From the NCBI GenBank assembly GCA_033856255.1, contig JAWVFH010000054.1, positions 4,994-68,993 of the forward strand: a DNA stretch of 64,000 bases, in the 5' to 3' direction. Origin of the DNA: WHSW01 sp033856255 (GTDB taxonomy: Bacteria > Actinomycetota > Thermoleophilia > Solirubrobacterales > 70-9). This document shows, piece after piece, positions 1 through 8,107 of the stretch. Under the pieces are notes generated by a model. That model was not told where the DNA came from, searched no databases, and saw nothing but the letters and a program-made list of their open reading frames with translations. Within the stretch, counting starts at the first letter, position 1. Each line of letters starts with the position of its first letter. Made by a program: the position numbers and the translations under genes.

Positions 1-776
1 GGCCGTTCGAGTCGCTGTTCTTCACCGATCACACCCACATCCCGGCCTCGCGCGAGACGCCCTATCCGGCGGGCACCGAGTTGCCGCGCGAGTACTCGCG
101 CATCCACGACCCCTTCGTCGCCCTGATGGCCGCCGGCGCCGCCACCGAGCGGATCATGCTCGGCACCGGCATCTGCCTGGTGGTCGAGCGCGACCCGATC
201 GTGACCGCGAAGGCCGCCGCCAGCCTCGACCGGCTGACCGGCGGGCGGCTGCTGTTCGGCGTCGGCGCCGGCTGGAACCTGGAGGAGATGCGAAACCACG
301 GGACCGATCCCGCCAAGCGGTTCGCGATCCTGCGCGAGCGGGTCGAGGCGATCAAGGAGATCTGGACCTCCGACGAGGCCTCCTACCACGGCGAGCACGT
401 CGACTTCGACCGCATCTGGTGCTGGCCGAAACCGCTCGCCGAGCCGCATCCGCCGATCATCATCGGCGGCCACGGCAAGGGCGTGCTCGACCGGGTGCTG
501 GCCTACGGCGACGAGTGGATGCCGAACCGGATCGGCGACGACGCCAAGATCAGCGCCAGGATCGCCCGTCTGCGCCAGGCCGGCGAGGACGCCGGGCGGG
601 GGCCGATCCCGACCACGCTCGCCAACGCGACGACCGAGCCCGAGGTGCTCGAGCTCTACGAGGAATCGGGCGTCCACCGGGCCCTGTTCTGGGTCGCCCC
701 GGGGGAAGAATCCGACCTCGAACGCCGCCTCGACCGGCTCGCCGCCGGGATCGACGCCTACGAGGGCGCCGGCTGA
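1..776 (+). CDS. F420-dependent LLM-class oxidoreductase (5' partial)
   Basis: The reading frame is open from the window edge (first full codon at 3) to TGA 774-776, so the N-terminus lies outside. The visible 257 residues have the luciferase-like (beta/alpha)8 signature: DHTHIPASRETPYPAG near the start, RIMLGTGICLV, a GRLLFGVGAGWN stretch, RVEAIKEIWT, and PPIIIGGHGKGVLDR near the C-terminus. Actinobacterial proteins of this kind (TIGR03619-like) use reduced coenzyme F420 to reduce or oxidise unknown small molecules in the cytoplasm. F420 dependence and substrate are family inference. No operon partner is visible downstream. Confidence 0.88.
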   Translation, partial: PFESLFFTDHTHIPASRETPYPAGTELPREYSRIHDPFVALMAAGAATERIMLGTGICLVVERDPIVTAKAAASLDRLTGGRLLFGVGAGWNLEEMRNHGTDPAKRFAILRERVEAIKEIWTSDEASYHGEHVDFDRIWCWPKPLAEPHPPIIIGGHGKGVLDRVLAYGDEWMPNRIGDDAKISARIARLRQAGEDAGRGPIPTTLANATTEPEVLELYEESGVHRALFWVAPGEESDLERRLDRLAAGIDAYEGAG

Positions 777-785
777 GCATTCCGG

Positions 786-962
786 ATGATCATCTTCGGG
801 CGATGGCCGCCGTCGAGACTGACGGTCGCAGTGGCATTGGTCATGGCCGGCGTTACGACCGTCGCGCTCTCGGGTCCCTATGTGATCGGCGTGGGCTTGG
901 TTTGCGTCGGCGTGCTCGTCGGTTGGACGCCGCTGCTCGATCTCTTCCGCGCAGGTGACTGA
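786..962 (+). CDS. small two-helix membrane protein
   Basis: ATG 786 to TGA 960-962 encodes 58 residues. Two hydrophobic segments (about residues 12-28 and 32-48, rich in Val, Gly, Leu and Ala) are separated by a short turn with GPY, and the tail is LLDLFRAGD. It begins 9 bases after the upstream oxidoreductase stop, so it could be co-transcribed. There is no clear Shine-Dalgarno sequence. The base composition is a little richer in A+T than its neighbours. I recognise no family. Existence is supported by the membrane-like composition and the clean frame, but it could be a chance ORF. Confidence 0.4.
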   Translation: MIIFGRWPPSRLTVAVALVMAGVTTVALSGPYVIGVGLVCVGVLVGWTPLLDLFRAGD

Positions 963-1027
963 ACGAACCGAGAGTCGCGTCTCTCGTTCAACGCGCAACT
1001 TATGCCTGCCGACCCCGCGTACGTAAG

Positions 1028-1321
1028 GTGACCGGCGTGCTTCGCCGCCGCGACCCCAGCAAGCTGACCACGAGCGAGCATCTCGCGGATGCATACGATG
1101 CGTTGCGGAAGCAGATGCGACAGGCAGGCCTCGGCAGGTCGCCCAGTGAGGCCGAACGCGGCCTACTCGCCGACATCTCCGCACACATGCGTCGCCTCGC
1201 GCTCGATGAGTCGCTCGATCCCCAGCTGAGAGACGCGATGACGGGTGTCGCTCAAACCGCCGATTGGCTACGCGATCCGCCCGAGGCGCCGGCCTCGATT
1301 GTCGACTTCGGTGTTTCGTAG
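1028..1321 (+). CDS. hypothetical protein, 97 aa
   Basis: GTG 1028 to TAG 1319-1321. The protein is soluble and helical with many charged residues: KLTTSEHLADAYDALRKQMRQ, then PSEAERGLLADISAHMRRLALDESL, then a DWLRDPPEAP tail. Third codon positions are G/C-rich but less so than in neighbouring genes, with several CTA, GCA and AGA codons, so it may be accessory DNA. No domain recognised. It converges with the acyl-CoA-dehydrogenase-like gene, and a palindromic repeat lies between their 3' ends. Confidence 0.55.
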   Translation: MTGVLRRRDPSKLTTSEHLADAYDALRKQMRQAGLGRSPSEAERGLLADISAHMRRLALDESLDPQLRDAMTGVAQTADWLRDPPEAPASIVDFGVS

Positions 1322-1349
1322 CGCTTTTTGTCCAAGCGCAATATTTCGA

Positions 1350-1394
1350 CGAGTGGCGGATAACTGGGCGCTAGGGGGAGTTAGACGCCACTCG
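1350..1394 (+). repeat. dispersed palindromic element A, copy 1
   Basis: A 45-bp element with perfect 9-bp inverted ends, CGAGTGGCG (1350-1358) and CGCCACTCG (1386-1394). It matches 40 of 45 positions of the segment at 20869-20913 on the opposite strand, and similarity continues about 11 bp beyond the right arm (to about 1405). Both copies lie between the 3' ends of convergent genes. Function is unknown; a REP-like element or bidirectional terminator is possible. Confidence 0.75.
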
Positions 1395-1434
1395 AGCGCT
1401 CAGACGATCGTTGCGCCTTCCATCCGGAGCGTCG

Positions 1435-2592
1435 CTAGAGCTGCGTCGAGTCGAACTCGAGCCCGAGCAGCGAGCGGCCGGTGAGCTCCCAGGTCGCGGG
1501 GGCGACGAGCATGTGCTGGGTGGCGGCGTGGACGTCGCGGAAGCGGCGCTGCAGCGGGCTCGTCTCGTAGATCGCGCTGCCCCCGGCGAGCGAGTAGGCG
1601 GTGTCGACGGCCGCGGCCGCGGTTTCGACCGCGTGGGTCGCGCCCATCCGCACCCGGGCCCGGAGCTCGACCGGGATCTCGTCCGAGGCCCGCGCTGCCT
1701 CCCAGGCCCGCTCGACCGATGCGTAGAGCATTCCGCGCGCCGCCTCCAGCCCGGCTTCGGCGCGCCCGACGCCGGTCTGGGTCACCGCCCGCTCGGCGAG
1801 CTTGCGGGTGCTCAGGGTCGGCGTCTTCGCGCCGGCCATCCCGATCAGGTCGTCGAGCGCGCCCCGGGCGATCCCGAGCGCGACCGCCGCGATCGCCGCC
1901 GCCAGCAGACCGAAGGGCGGGAACGCGTACAGGGGGCCGCGCTCCCGCGGGCGGTCGGTGAGCAGCGAGCCCGAGCGCCTGAGCGGCACCGCGAGCCCGT
2001 CCACGGCGATGTCGTGGCTGCCGGTCGCCCGCAGCCCGGAGACCGACCAGGTGTCGATCACCTCGACCTCGCCGGCGGGCATCAGCACCAGGCGGATGTC
2101 GGGCCGCCCGCCCTCGAGCAACCGCGGCTGCTCGCCGTCGAAGACGATGCAGCCGCCCATCAGCCAGTCGCAGTTCTCGCAGTTGCTGGCGAAGCGCCAG
2201 CGGCCGGTGACCGAGAGCTCGTCGTCGTCGCCGGCGAGCGCTCGGCCGGAGGGGGCGAAGACGCCACCGGTCACCCGGTCGGCTTGGCCGAACACCTCGG
2301 CCGCCGAATCCTGGTCGAGATAGGCGGCGAGCATCCCCGAGGTGGCGCAGACGGCGACGCACCAGCCGGGCGTCGCATCGGCGGCCGCGAGCGTCTCGAC
2401 GACCTCGAGCAGGACCCCGGGGGCCGCTTCCAGGCCGCCGACCGACGCCGGCACGCAGAGGCGGTAGAGACCCGCCGCGGAGAGCTCGGCGGAGAGCTCG
2501 GCCGGCAGGCGCCGGCCGCGCTCGGCCTCGGCGGCGAGCTCGGCGGCGTGCGGCGCCAGCGCTCGCGCGGCCTCGACAGGGGTCGTTGACAT
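1435..2592 (-). CDS. acyl-CoA dehydrogenase-like flavoprotein
   Basis: 385 residues from ATG 2592 (chosen because MSTTPVEAARALAPH begins the recognisable domain; upstream in-frame sequence looks non-coding). The N-terminal helical domain has the family pattern LSAAGLYRLCVPASVGG. The middle domain carries GRWRFASNCENCDW and TWSVSGLRATGSHDI, and the C-terminal helical domain ends TWELTGRSLLGLEF. This layout fits acyl-CoA dehydrogenases and also the related two-component flavin monooxygenases (HsaA/DszC type), so the reaction could be desaturation or hydroxylation. It is monocistronic and divergent from a membrane-protein gene, with a 14-bp inverted repeat in the shared intergenic region. Confidence 0.8.
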   Translation of the reverse strand: MSTTPVEAARALAPHAAELAAEAERGRRLPAELSAELSAAGLYRLCVPASVGGLEAAPGVLLEVVETLAAADATPGWCVAVCATSGMLAAYLDQDSAAEVFGQADRVTGGVFAPSGRALAGDDDELSVTGRWRFASNCENCDWLMGGCIVFDGEQPRLLEGGRPDIRLVLMPAGEVEVIDTWSVSGLRATGSHDIAVDGLAVPLRRSGSLLTDRPRERGPLYAFPPFGLLAAAIAAVALGIARGALDDLIGMAGAKTPTLSTRKLAERAVTQTGVGRAEAGLEAARGMLYASVERAWEAARASDEIPVELRARVRMGATHAVETAAAAVDTAYSLAGGSAIYETSPLQRRFRDVHAATQHMLVAPATWELTGRSLLGLEFDSTQL

Positions 2593-2744
2593 GGCCGTGA
2601 TCATCGCAAGATGGCGCTTTCCCGCGAGGGGGACCGTAGTTATCCGCAGCGGATCTGCGGCTGGCTGCCGTTGTCGCCGGCCCGCCCGAGTGGGATCGTG
2701 TGTCTCAGGCTGATGGGGCGTATGTGGCCGCCCCGGAGAACCTA

Positions 2745-2810
2745 CGAAGACGTCACCGACTTGGGGGGTGCTCTGTGCCCCGGCGCGAGAGCGTCCCGGT
2801 GACGTCTTCG
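2745..2810. promoter_or_regulatory. 14-bp perfect inverted repeat in divergent intergenic region
   Basis: CGAAGACGTCACCG (2745-2758) and its exact reverse complement (2797-2810) are separated by 38 bases. The pair lies between the divergent starts at 2592 and 2880, a 287-bp stretch with no other gene. It could be a large hairpin in a 5' leader or a paired operator. No promoter could be assigned with confidence. Confidence 0.5.
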
Positions 2811-2879
2811 GCATTTGAATGCCCGCCTTAAAGACGCTTGCCGGCGAGGTCGATAGCCCAGCGAGGGACGGCTGACCGA

Positions 2880-3332
2880 ATGACGCTCACAAGATTCAGG
2901 CCGGTGCTCGCAACCGCGGCGGTGATCATCGCCGGCTGCGTGGTCGGCGGCGTCGGCTTCGTCCTCGGCCGCGACTCGGCCGAGCCGACGGCAGCACAGC
3001 GGGTCACCGCGGTCGCCGACACGCAGGGCCTCGCGGATGCCCGCAAGCGGGGCTACCGGAGCGGCTTCGCCGCCGGGCGGGGCGCCGGCCGCAGTTACCA
3101 CGAGGGCGTCGTCGCCGGCCGCGCCCAGGGCTACCGGCACGGTCACGAGCGGGGCGGTTACGACGCCCTCGGCGGCGCCAGCTTCGAGTTCGCCCCGGCG
3201 ACCTTCTACATCGTCCAGTTCGCCGCCGCGGACGGCGGCCCGGAGTTGCGGATCAGCGACGCCCATCAGATGGCGCCAAGCGTCGGCTACGAGCTCTGCA
3301 ACACCAACGACCTCTGCCAGCGCACTCCGTAG
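2880..3332 (+). CDS. membrane-anchored Gly/Arg-rich hypothetical protein
   Basis: 150 residues from ATG 2880, preceded by GAGGGA about 11 bases upstream; an in-frame TTG at 2838 is a less likely start. Residues about 7-28 form one hydrophobic segment (VLATAAVIIAGCVVGGVGFVLG), so the protein is anchored with a mostly external tail. The middle is a low-complexity GYRSGFAAGRGAGRSYHEGV region of repeated G-(x)3-G-R units. The end (FYIVQFAAADGGPELRISDAH, then ELCNTNDLCQ) has two cysteines that could form a disulfide outside the cell. No family recognised. Confidence 0.6.
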   Translation: MTLTRFRPVLATAAVIIAGCVVGGVGFVLGRDSAEPTAAQRVTAVADTQGLADARKRGYRSGFAAGRGAGRSYHEGVVAGRAQGYRHGHERGGYDALGGASFEFAPATFYIVQFAAADGGPELRISDAHQMAPSVGYELCNTNDLCQRTP

Positions 3333-3339
3333 CCGCCGG

Positions 3340-3936
3340 CTATACGTCGAGCCAGGTCCCGTCCGGGCCGAGGTTGACGACCTCGGTCTCGCCGATCCGC
3401 GAGCGCTCTCCCCAGCTCTCGTGGATGTGTCCGCAGACGGCCAGCCGCGGCTGCTTCGCCTCGATCGCCTCCAGGATCGCCTGGCTGCCGAGGTGATCTC
3501 CGGCGCTGGAGGCGTCGACGTGGCCGCGGGGCGGCGAGTGGACGACGAGCACGGCGCCGGCCGGGCAGCCCGCCAGCCGCTCGGCGGCGTCGGCGTCGGA
3601 GAGGTCGAAGCTCCAGTCCCAGGGCGTGATCGGGACCCCGGCGCCGAGGCCGAAGAACGCGACCCCGTCGATCTCGGTCCCCTCGCCGTGCAGGACCGTC
3701 GCCGTCGACCAGGCCGCCGCGGCCTCGCGCAGCGCGTCCTCGGTCTCGTTGTTGCCGGGCACGAGCACGGTCGGCACCTCGATCGCGGCCAGCGCCCCGA
3801 TCGCCTCGGCGAGGCCCTCGTGGACGGAGGCGAAGTCGCCGGCGCCGATCACGACGTCGGCATCGGAGCTGACCTCGACCAGGCGAGCGGCCTGGTCGAG
3901 GTCGCGGTGCAGGTCGGAGAAGGCGAGGATGCGCAT
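3340..3936 (-). CDS. calcineurin-like metallophosphoesterase
   Basis: 198 residues from ATG 3936, with GAGAG just upstream; an in-frame TTG three codons earlier is the alternative. The five metal-binding blocks are visible in order: FSDLHRD, GAGDF, GNNET, HSPPRGH and GHIHESWG, the pattern of a dinuclear metallophosphoesterase. Substrate is unknown; small members hydrolyse phosphodiesters or phosphoproteins. It is the last gene of a three-gene operon after a lipoate ligase and LtrA, starting 10 bases after the ltrA stop. Confidence 0.85.
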   Translation of the reverse strand: MRILAFSDLHRDLDQAARLVEVSSDADVVIGAGDFASVHEGLAEAIGALAAIEVPTVLVPGNNETEDALREAAAAWSTATVLHGEGTEIDGVAFFGLGAGVPITPWDWSFDLSDADAAERLAGCPAGAVLVVHSPPRGHVDASSAGDHLGSQAILEAIEAKQPRLAVCGHIHESWGERSRIGETEVVNLGPDGTWLDV

Positions 3937-3946
3937 GTCTCTCAAC

Positions 3947-5146
3947 CTAGCGACCGGCCGGGAATGGCTCCTCCATCGTCCCCCCGTGGCGGACCCGGTC
4001 GCGGGCGTCGCCGAACCGGGTTGCCTCGTAGGCGATCAGGACGACGTGGACGGCGGCGACCGTGAGCACGGCCGCGACGGCATCGACCGAGTGGGCGAAC
4101 GGGATCAGCGCCAGCAGCACGAGGGCGGCGAACAGCCGCCGGCGGTTGAGCGAGCCGATGTTGCGCAGCCGGAAGGCGACGTGGCCGAGCAGATAGAGGG
4201 CGGCGCCGCCGCAAAGGGCGAAGGCGGGGACGGTCTCCAGCGGCTGGTCGACGTCATGCAGGGCCTTCTTCAACCCCAACGCCACGAGCACGATCCCGGC
4301 GATCAGCAGCAGGTGCAGGACGCCGTAGGAATCCCGCGCCAGCCGGTTCTGCTCGACGCGGTCCAGCGCCGCGAAGTGGCGCTGGGCGACCAGTGCGACG
4401 ACGTCGAAGTAGGCCCACCACTGCGCGGCGGCGATTGTCAGACCCGCAATCGCCGTGACCACGACCGCACCGGTGAGCCCGGTCGCGCCGAGCCCGGACC
4501 CGGTGGCGACGATCGACTCGCCGAGCGCGATGATGATGATCAGGCCGAAGCGCTCGTGGAAATGCGCGGGCGAGACGCTGAACCCGCTCACGTCCTGGAC
4601 GTAGGGGGTGCCGTAGTCGATCAGCAGGGCGACGATCCAGAGGCCGGCCGCGGCGCCACCGTCGAGGAAGCCCGCGATCAGGATCAGGGCCGGCCCGGCG
4701 AGCAGGCCCGGGGCGAGCCGGCGGATCGCGTCGCGGTTGTCGAGGTCGGGCGCACCGTAGGTGTAGACGGCGATGTGGATGACCCGGACGGCGAAGTAGG
4801 CGAACCCGAAGACGACGGAGTCGTCGCCGAACGCCTTCGGAATCGCGAGCGCCGCGACCAGCATCGCCGCCATCGCGCTCATCAGCCCGAGTCGGGCGAG
4901 GCCGTCGTCGGAGTGCAGCGAGTTGGTGAGCCAGGCGAACCCGCCCCAGGTCCACCAGACGGCGGCCAGGACCAGCATCCCCTGGCCGACGCCCTCCCAG
5001 GTGGGGTGGGCGGCCATCAGCCCGGTGACCTGGGTGAAGGCGAAGACGAAGACGAGGTCGAAGAAGAGCTCCAGCGGGGTGACCTTCTGCTCCTCGGGGT
5101 CGGCCGCCTCGGGCTCCACCGCCATCGTGGTCGTCGTCGCCTCCAT
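3947..5146 (-). CDS. ltrA: low temperature requirement protein A (LtrA family)
   Basis: 399 residues from ATG 5146. The family opening VTPLELFFDLVFVFAFTQVT is at about residues 20-40, followed by many hydrophobic helices. The core HFHERFGLIIIIALGESIVATG is the LtrA hallmark. The protein is in the membrane; its molecular role is unknown, and the name comes from a Listeria mutant unable to grow in the cold. It starts 10 bases after the lipoate ligase stop and is followed after 10 bases by the phosphoesterase. I chose MEATTTT because the sequence upstream of it overlaps the ligase in another frame. Confidence 0.9.
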   Translation of the reverse strand: MEATTTTMAVEPEAADPEEQKVTPLELFFDLVFVFAFTQVTGLMAAHPTWEGVGQGMLVLAAVWWTWGGFAWLTNSLHSDDGLARLGLMSAMAAMLVAALAIPKAFGDDSVVFGFAYFAVRVIHIAVYTYGAPDLDNRDAIRRLAPGLLAGPALILIAGFLDGGAAAGLWIVALLIDYGTPYVQDVSGFSVSPAHFHERFGLIIIIALGESIVATGSGLGATGLTGAVVVTAIAGLTIAAAQWWAYFDVVALVAQRHFAALDRVEQNRLARDSYGVLHLLLIAGIVLVALGLKKALHDVDQPLETVPAFALCGGAALYLLGHVAFRLRNIGSLNRRRLFAALVLLALIPFAHSVDAVAAVLTVAAVHVVLIAYEATRFGDARDRVRHGGTMEEPFPAGR

Positions 5147-5156
5147 CAGGCACAGA

Positions 5157-5966
5157 TCATGCCAACGCCTCGTGCCCGGCAGCGAGCTCTTCGCCCAGCG
5201 CCAGCGTCGCCGGATCGAGCTCCGCCTCGACGAGATCGAACCGGCGCCCGAGCTCGGCGACGAGCGCGGCCTCCACGTCATCGAGCGTCGCCCCCGGCAC
5301 CTCGTCCTCGACGCTGCCGACCGTCGCCGGATCCCAGTCGAGCTCGAGCGCGGCGTAGGCGGGCTCGAGCGCCGAGCGCAGCAGCTCCGATCCCTGGACG
5401 ACGATCACGGCGCCGACGTGGGCGCCGCCGCTGATCAGGCGCTGGCCGATCCCGGCGAGCTTCGTCCGACCGCGGGCGTTGACGCTCCAGGCGCCCGGGC
5501 AGTACTCGCCCGCGACCTCGCCGACCCGGGCGTCGACGCCGAGCCCCCGCAGCGCCTCGGTGACGATCCCGGCGAGCTGCTGGAAGCGCTCCCGGGTGCC
5601 GGCCACCGGCCGTTCGGCAGGGCTTGCCCATGCCAGCGCCAGCGTGCCCTCGTGAAACGCCGCGGCCCGGCCGCCGGCCAGCCGGACGACCGGCTCGAAG
5701 CCGGCGGCCCGCGCCTCCCGTACGGCGCGCTCGAAGCCCGGCGCGGCGCGATCCTGCTTGGAGAAGGCGAGCTCGCGCGCCGGCCGGTGGAGGCGAACGG
5801 TCGCGTCGAGCTCGCCGGCGGCGACCCGTCGCAGAACTGCCTCGGAGACGCCGGTGCCATAGGCGGGACGGTCCGGGAAGCCTTCGCGGATCAGCCTCAG
5901 GCTGGAGCGGGGACGCTCCCCCGGGTTCAGTGCGGATTTGTGAGCGTTTCCTTGCAAGAGTGACAC
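5157..5966 (-). CDS. lipoate--protein ligase family protein
   Basis: 269 residues from GTG 5966. The LplA/LipM-type catalytic fold is shown by VVRLAGGRAAAFHEGTLALA, a degenerate RRxSGG motif, and by GEYCPGAWSVNARGRTKLAGIGQR, which holds the conserved lysine that contacts the lipoyl- or octanoyl-adenylate. The Cys in EYCPG is visible, but I cannot tell whether it serves as an acyl carrier as in LipM. The family would attach lipoate or octanoate to 2-oxoacid dehydrogenase or GcvH proteins. The N-terminal 20 residues look poorly conserved, so the true start may be an unusual codon further in. First gene of the operon with ltrA. Confidence 0.8.
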   Translation of the reverse strand: MSLLQGNAHKSALNPGERPRSSLRLIREGFPDRPAYGTGVSEAVLRRVAAGELDATVRLHRPARELAFSKQDRAAPGFERAVREARAAGFEPVVRLAGGRAAAFHEGTLALAWASPAERPVAGTRERFQQLAGIVTEALRGLGVDARVGEVAGEYCPGAWSVNARGRTKLAGIGQRLISGGAHVGAVIVVQGSELLRSALEPAYAALELDWDPATVGSVEDEVPGATLDDVEAALVAELGRRFDLVEAELDPATLALGEELAAGHEALA

Positions 5967-6020
5967 CCGTCACACACAAACGTCCGTTCGTCCGTCAACC
6001 TGCTCAGCCCACGGATTCGA

Positions 6021-6050
6021 CCCGGGCCGTGAGCGTAACGCCGGCCCGGG
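6021..6050 (+). other. 8-bp hairpin in leader of Rpf-like gene
   Basis: CCCGGGCC (6021-6028) pairs with GGCCCGGG (6043-6050) in the 165-bp gap before the Rpf-like gene. The leader looks structured. It lacks the GUCAGCUAACC-type core of the c-di-AMP riboswitch seen later in this window. Confidence 0.3.
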
Positions 6051-6132
6051 GCCGCGAAGCCGCCCGGCCAACCACCCCGATTCATTTCGAGGCGAACTAC
6101 GCCGACCGGGCGCACCGAACGGAGGACATCCC

Positions 6133-6603
6133 GTGTCACCCAAGGCAAGACTTGTTTCGATCTCGTGCGCGCTCGCGCTCGTCACCACGGGCGCCGCGCA
6201 GGCGGCCGACCCGCAGATCAAGTTGTTCTACAAGCCGGCCGTCCGGTTCGAGAGCTCCGTCCAGGCGCACAAGGCGCAGCAGCACGCGCAGGCGCTCGGA
6301 GCCAAGGGCAAGCGCCTGGCCGAGAAGGCGACGAAGCTGGCCAAGGAGCCCAGCTACGCGCTCGCCGGCGGCGTCTCGCAGTCGACCCTGGACGCGATCG
6401 CGGCCTGCGAGTCGGGCGGCAACCCGGCCGCGGTCGACTCGTCGGGGACCTACTACGGCCTCTACCAGTTCGACATGGGCACCTGGGCATCGGTCGGCGG
6501 CAGCGGCAGCCCCGCGGCCGCCTCGCCCGAGGAGCAGAGCTACCGCGCCTCGCTCCTCTACGCCCGCGCCGGCTCCAGCCCCTGGCCGGTCTGCGGCGTC
6601 TGA
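6133..6603 (+). CDS. resuscitation-promoting factor-like transglycosylase
   Basis: 156 residues from GTG 6133, with GGAGG 8 bases upstream. Residues 1-25 are a signal peptide (LVSISCALALVTTGAAQAA). A charged Ala/Lys-rich helical stretch follows, then a C-terminal Rpf lysozyme-like domain: LDAIAACESGGNPAAVDSSG, with the catalytic Glu in ACESGGN, then YYGLYQFDMGTWASVGG and a final PWPVCG with a pairing cysteine. Secreted enzymes of this type cleave the peptidoglycan glycan chain and promote regrowth of dormant actinobacteria. A long hairpin follows the stop. Confidence 0.9.
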   Translation: MSPKARLVSISCALALVTTGAAQAADPQIKLFYKPAVRFESSVQAHKAQQHAQALGAKGKRLAEKATKLAKEPSYALAGGVSQSTLDAIAACESGGNPAAVDSSGTYYGLYQFDMGTWASVGGSGSPAAASPEEQSYRASLLYARAGSSPWPVCGV

Positions 6604-6629
6604 GCGAACCGCGCTGCCCGCGGACTTGA

Positions 6630-6669
6630 GACGCCCACTCCGAATGCCGATCTATTCGGGGTGGGCGTC
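6630..6669 (+). terminator. 16-bp hairpin after rpf overlapping next start codon
   Basis: GACGCCCAC-T-CCGAAT (6630-6645) pairs with ATTCGG-G-GTGGGCGTC (6654-6669); the single T/G step is a wobble pair in RNA and the loop is 8 bases. It fits a terminator for the Rpf-like gene, although no U-run follows. Its 3' arm contains the GTG start (6661) of the next gene. Confidence 0.6.
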
Positions 6670-7365
6670 AATGACCTAGTCGTCGTCCAGGGCCTGCGCG
6701 ATACGCGTGGGGCCCTGGAGCGCTGGAACACGCACCCCTGGCCCGTGCTCCGGGTCTGGTTCGGCGGCGCGCTGGCCGTCGCCTCGGCGCTGCTGCTCGC
6801 GGTCTGGGCGGTCGCCGCGCTCTCGCCGGCCGACCTCACCCGGCTCAGCCTGCCGGGCCTCACCGAGGAGCCGGGCGTCGGCGACGTCGCCAACATCCTC
6901 TTTCGCAACTCGCTCGTCCTCGCCCTGCACGCGTTCGCCTGCGTCGCCGGCTTCATCGCCGGCAGCTCGCTGGTCATCTCGGCTCAGGGCCGCAGCGGGC
7001 TCTCCAAGCTGGTGCACGAGAAGGCGCGCCCGATCGCCTTCGCCTGGGTGACTCTGGTCACCTGCTTCTCGCTGATCACACAGGCCTACGCGCTCGGGCT
7101 GACCGGAGCCCAGCTCGCGCTCCAGCTCGGCGTCTCCCCGGGAGTTCTGGTGCTGACGACCCTCCCGCACGCGATCCCGGAGCTGGTCGCCCTCTTCCTG
7201 CCGCTGGCGGCGTGGACGATCGCCAGCCGCCGCAGCGAGTGGAAGGACCTGCTCGCCGCGACCTTTGCCACCGTCGCGATCGCCATCCCGATGCTGGTCG
7301 CGGCCGCGGTCTGGGAGACCTACGTCTGGCCCCACATCCTGATCGCCGTCTCCCCGTACGCCTGA
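6661..7365 (+). CDS. SpoIIM/DUF95-like membrane protein
   Basis: 234 residues from GTG 6661, the only normal start before the first conserved helix. There are about five transmembrane segments. VLTTLPHAIPELVALFLPLAAW is the typical SpoIIM-family motif, and a cytoplasmic SRRSEWKDLL linker precedes the last helix. In Bacillus SpoIIM takes part in engulfment; in non-sporulating actinobacteria the role of this family is unknown and this gene need not relate to sporulation. The start codon lies in the 3' arm of the preceding hairpin. It converges with a crotonase gene 3 bases away. Confidence 0.75.
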   Translation: MGVNDLVVVQGLRDTRGALERWNTHPWPVLRVWFGGALAVASALLLAVWAVAALSPADLTRLSLPGLTEEPGVGDVANILFRNSLVLALHAFACVAGFIAGSSLVISAQGRSGLSKLVHEKARPIAFAWVTLVTCFSLITQAYALGLTGAQLALQLGVSPGVLVLTTLPHAIPELVALFLPLAAWTIASRRSEWKDLLAATFATVAIAIPMLVAAAVWETYVWPHILIAVSPYA

Positions 7366-7368
7366 GCG

Positions 7369-8088
7369 TCAGGCCCTGACGCTTTCCGTCTCGCCGAGCA
7401 GGGCGCGGCGGAAGACGCGCTCCTCCTCGTCGAAGAGGAAGCCCCAGAGGTGGTGGCGCTCGAGCAGCGAGCGGCGCTTGGTCTCGAGGATCGCCTGGCG
7501 CGGCAGCGAGGCGATCCGCTCACCGAGCTTCAGTCCCCGTTCGACCACGTCGCCGTTCGCCACCTCGCGGACGATCCCGAGGCGCTGCGCCTCGGTCGCG
7601 GAGACGACGCGGCCCGTGAGGCAGAGCTCCTTGGCGACGGTGGCGGGCAGCACCGCGCGGGCGGCCGCGTAGCTGGGCGGGATTCCCCGGGGGAGCTCCG
7701 GATAGCCGAATTGCGCCCGGTTCGAGGCGACGCGCAGATCGCACAGCAGCGAGAGCGCGAAGCCGCCGGCGAGCGCCGGGCCGTTCACCGCGGCGACCAC
7801 CGGCCGGGTGCAATCGCCGACCGCCTGGAAGGCGATCGTGCTGGTCTCGACGAGGCGCTCGCGGTTGGCACGATCGCCGCCGAACTCGCTCGTGTCCATG
7901 CCCGAGCAGAAGGCGCTGCCGGCGCCGGTGAGGACGACGCAGCCGACGCCGTCGTCGGTCGAGAGCGAGCCGAAGGCCTCGGCGAGCTCGCCGCGCAGCT
8001 CGATCGAGAGGGCGTTGCGTTTCTCGGGCCGGCTCAGGGTGACGAGCGCGACCTCGCCGTGGCGCTCGACCGTCAGCGTGGGGGACAC
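7369..8088 (-). CDS. enoyl-CoA hydratase/isomerase family protein (crotonase 1)
   Basis: 239 residues from GTG 8088. Crotonase fold: LTVERHGEVALVTLSRPEKRNAL, oxyanion-hole block GSAFCSGMDTSEF, and VVAAVNGPALAGGFALSLLCDLRVAS. The first catalytic Glu of classical hydratases is Ala here (FALSLLCD instead of CELAMMCD), while the second is present in FGYPELPRG. That fits isomerase or other crotonase chemistry better than simple hydration. Probably in one operon with the small Cys-rich protein 19 bases upstream. Substrate unknown. Confidence 0.85.
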   Translation of the reverse strand: MSPTLTVERHGEVALVTLSRPEKRNALSIELRGELAEAFGSLSTDDGVGCVVLTGAGSAFCSGMDTSEFGGDRANRERLVETSTIAFQAVGDCTRPVVAAVNGPALAGGFALSLLCDLRVASNRAQFGYPELPRGIPPSYAAARAVLPATVAKELCLTGRVVSATEAQRLGIVREVANGDVVERGLKLGERIASLPRQAILETKRRSLLERHHLWGFLFDEEERVFRRALLGETESVRA

Positions 8089-8107
8089 GGCCGCGATGCT
8101 AGTTCAG

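Noticed and set aside
5967..6132. Leader of the Rpf-like gene as a second c-di-AMP riboswitch
   Set aside because: Rpf genes often carry one, but the diagnostic GTCAGCTAACC-type core and GGGGAACC block are absent; only generic hairpins are seen.
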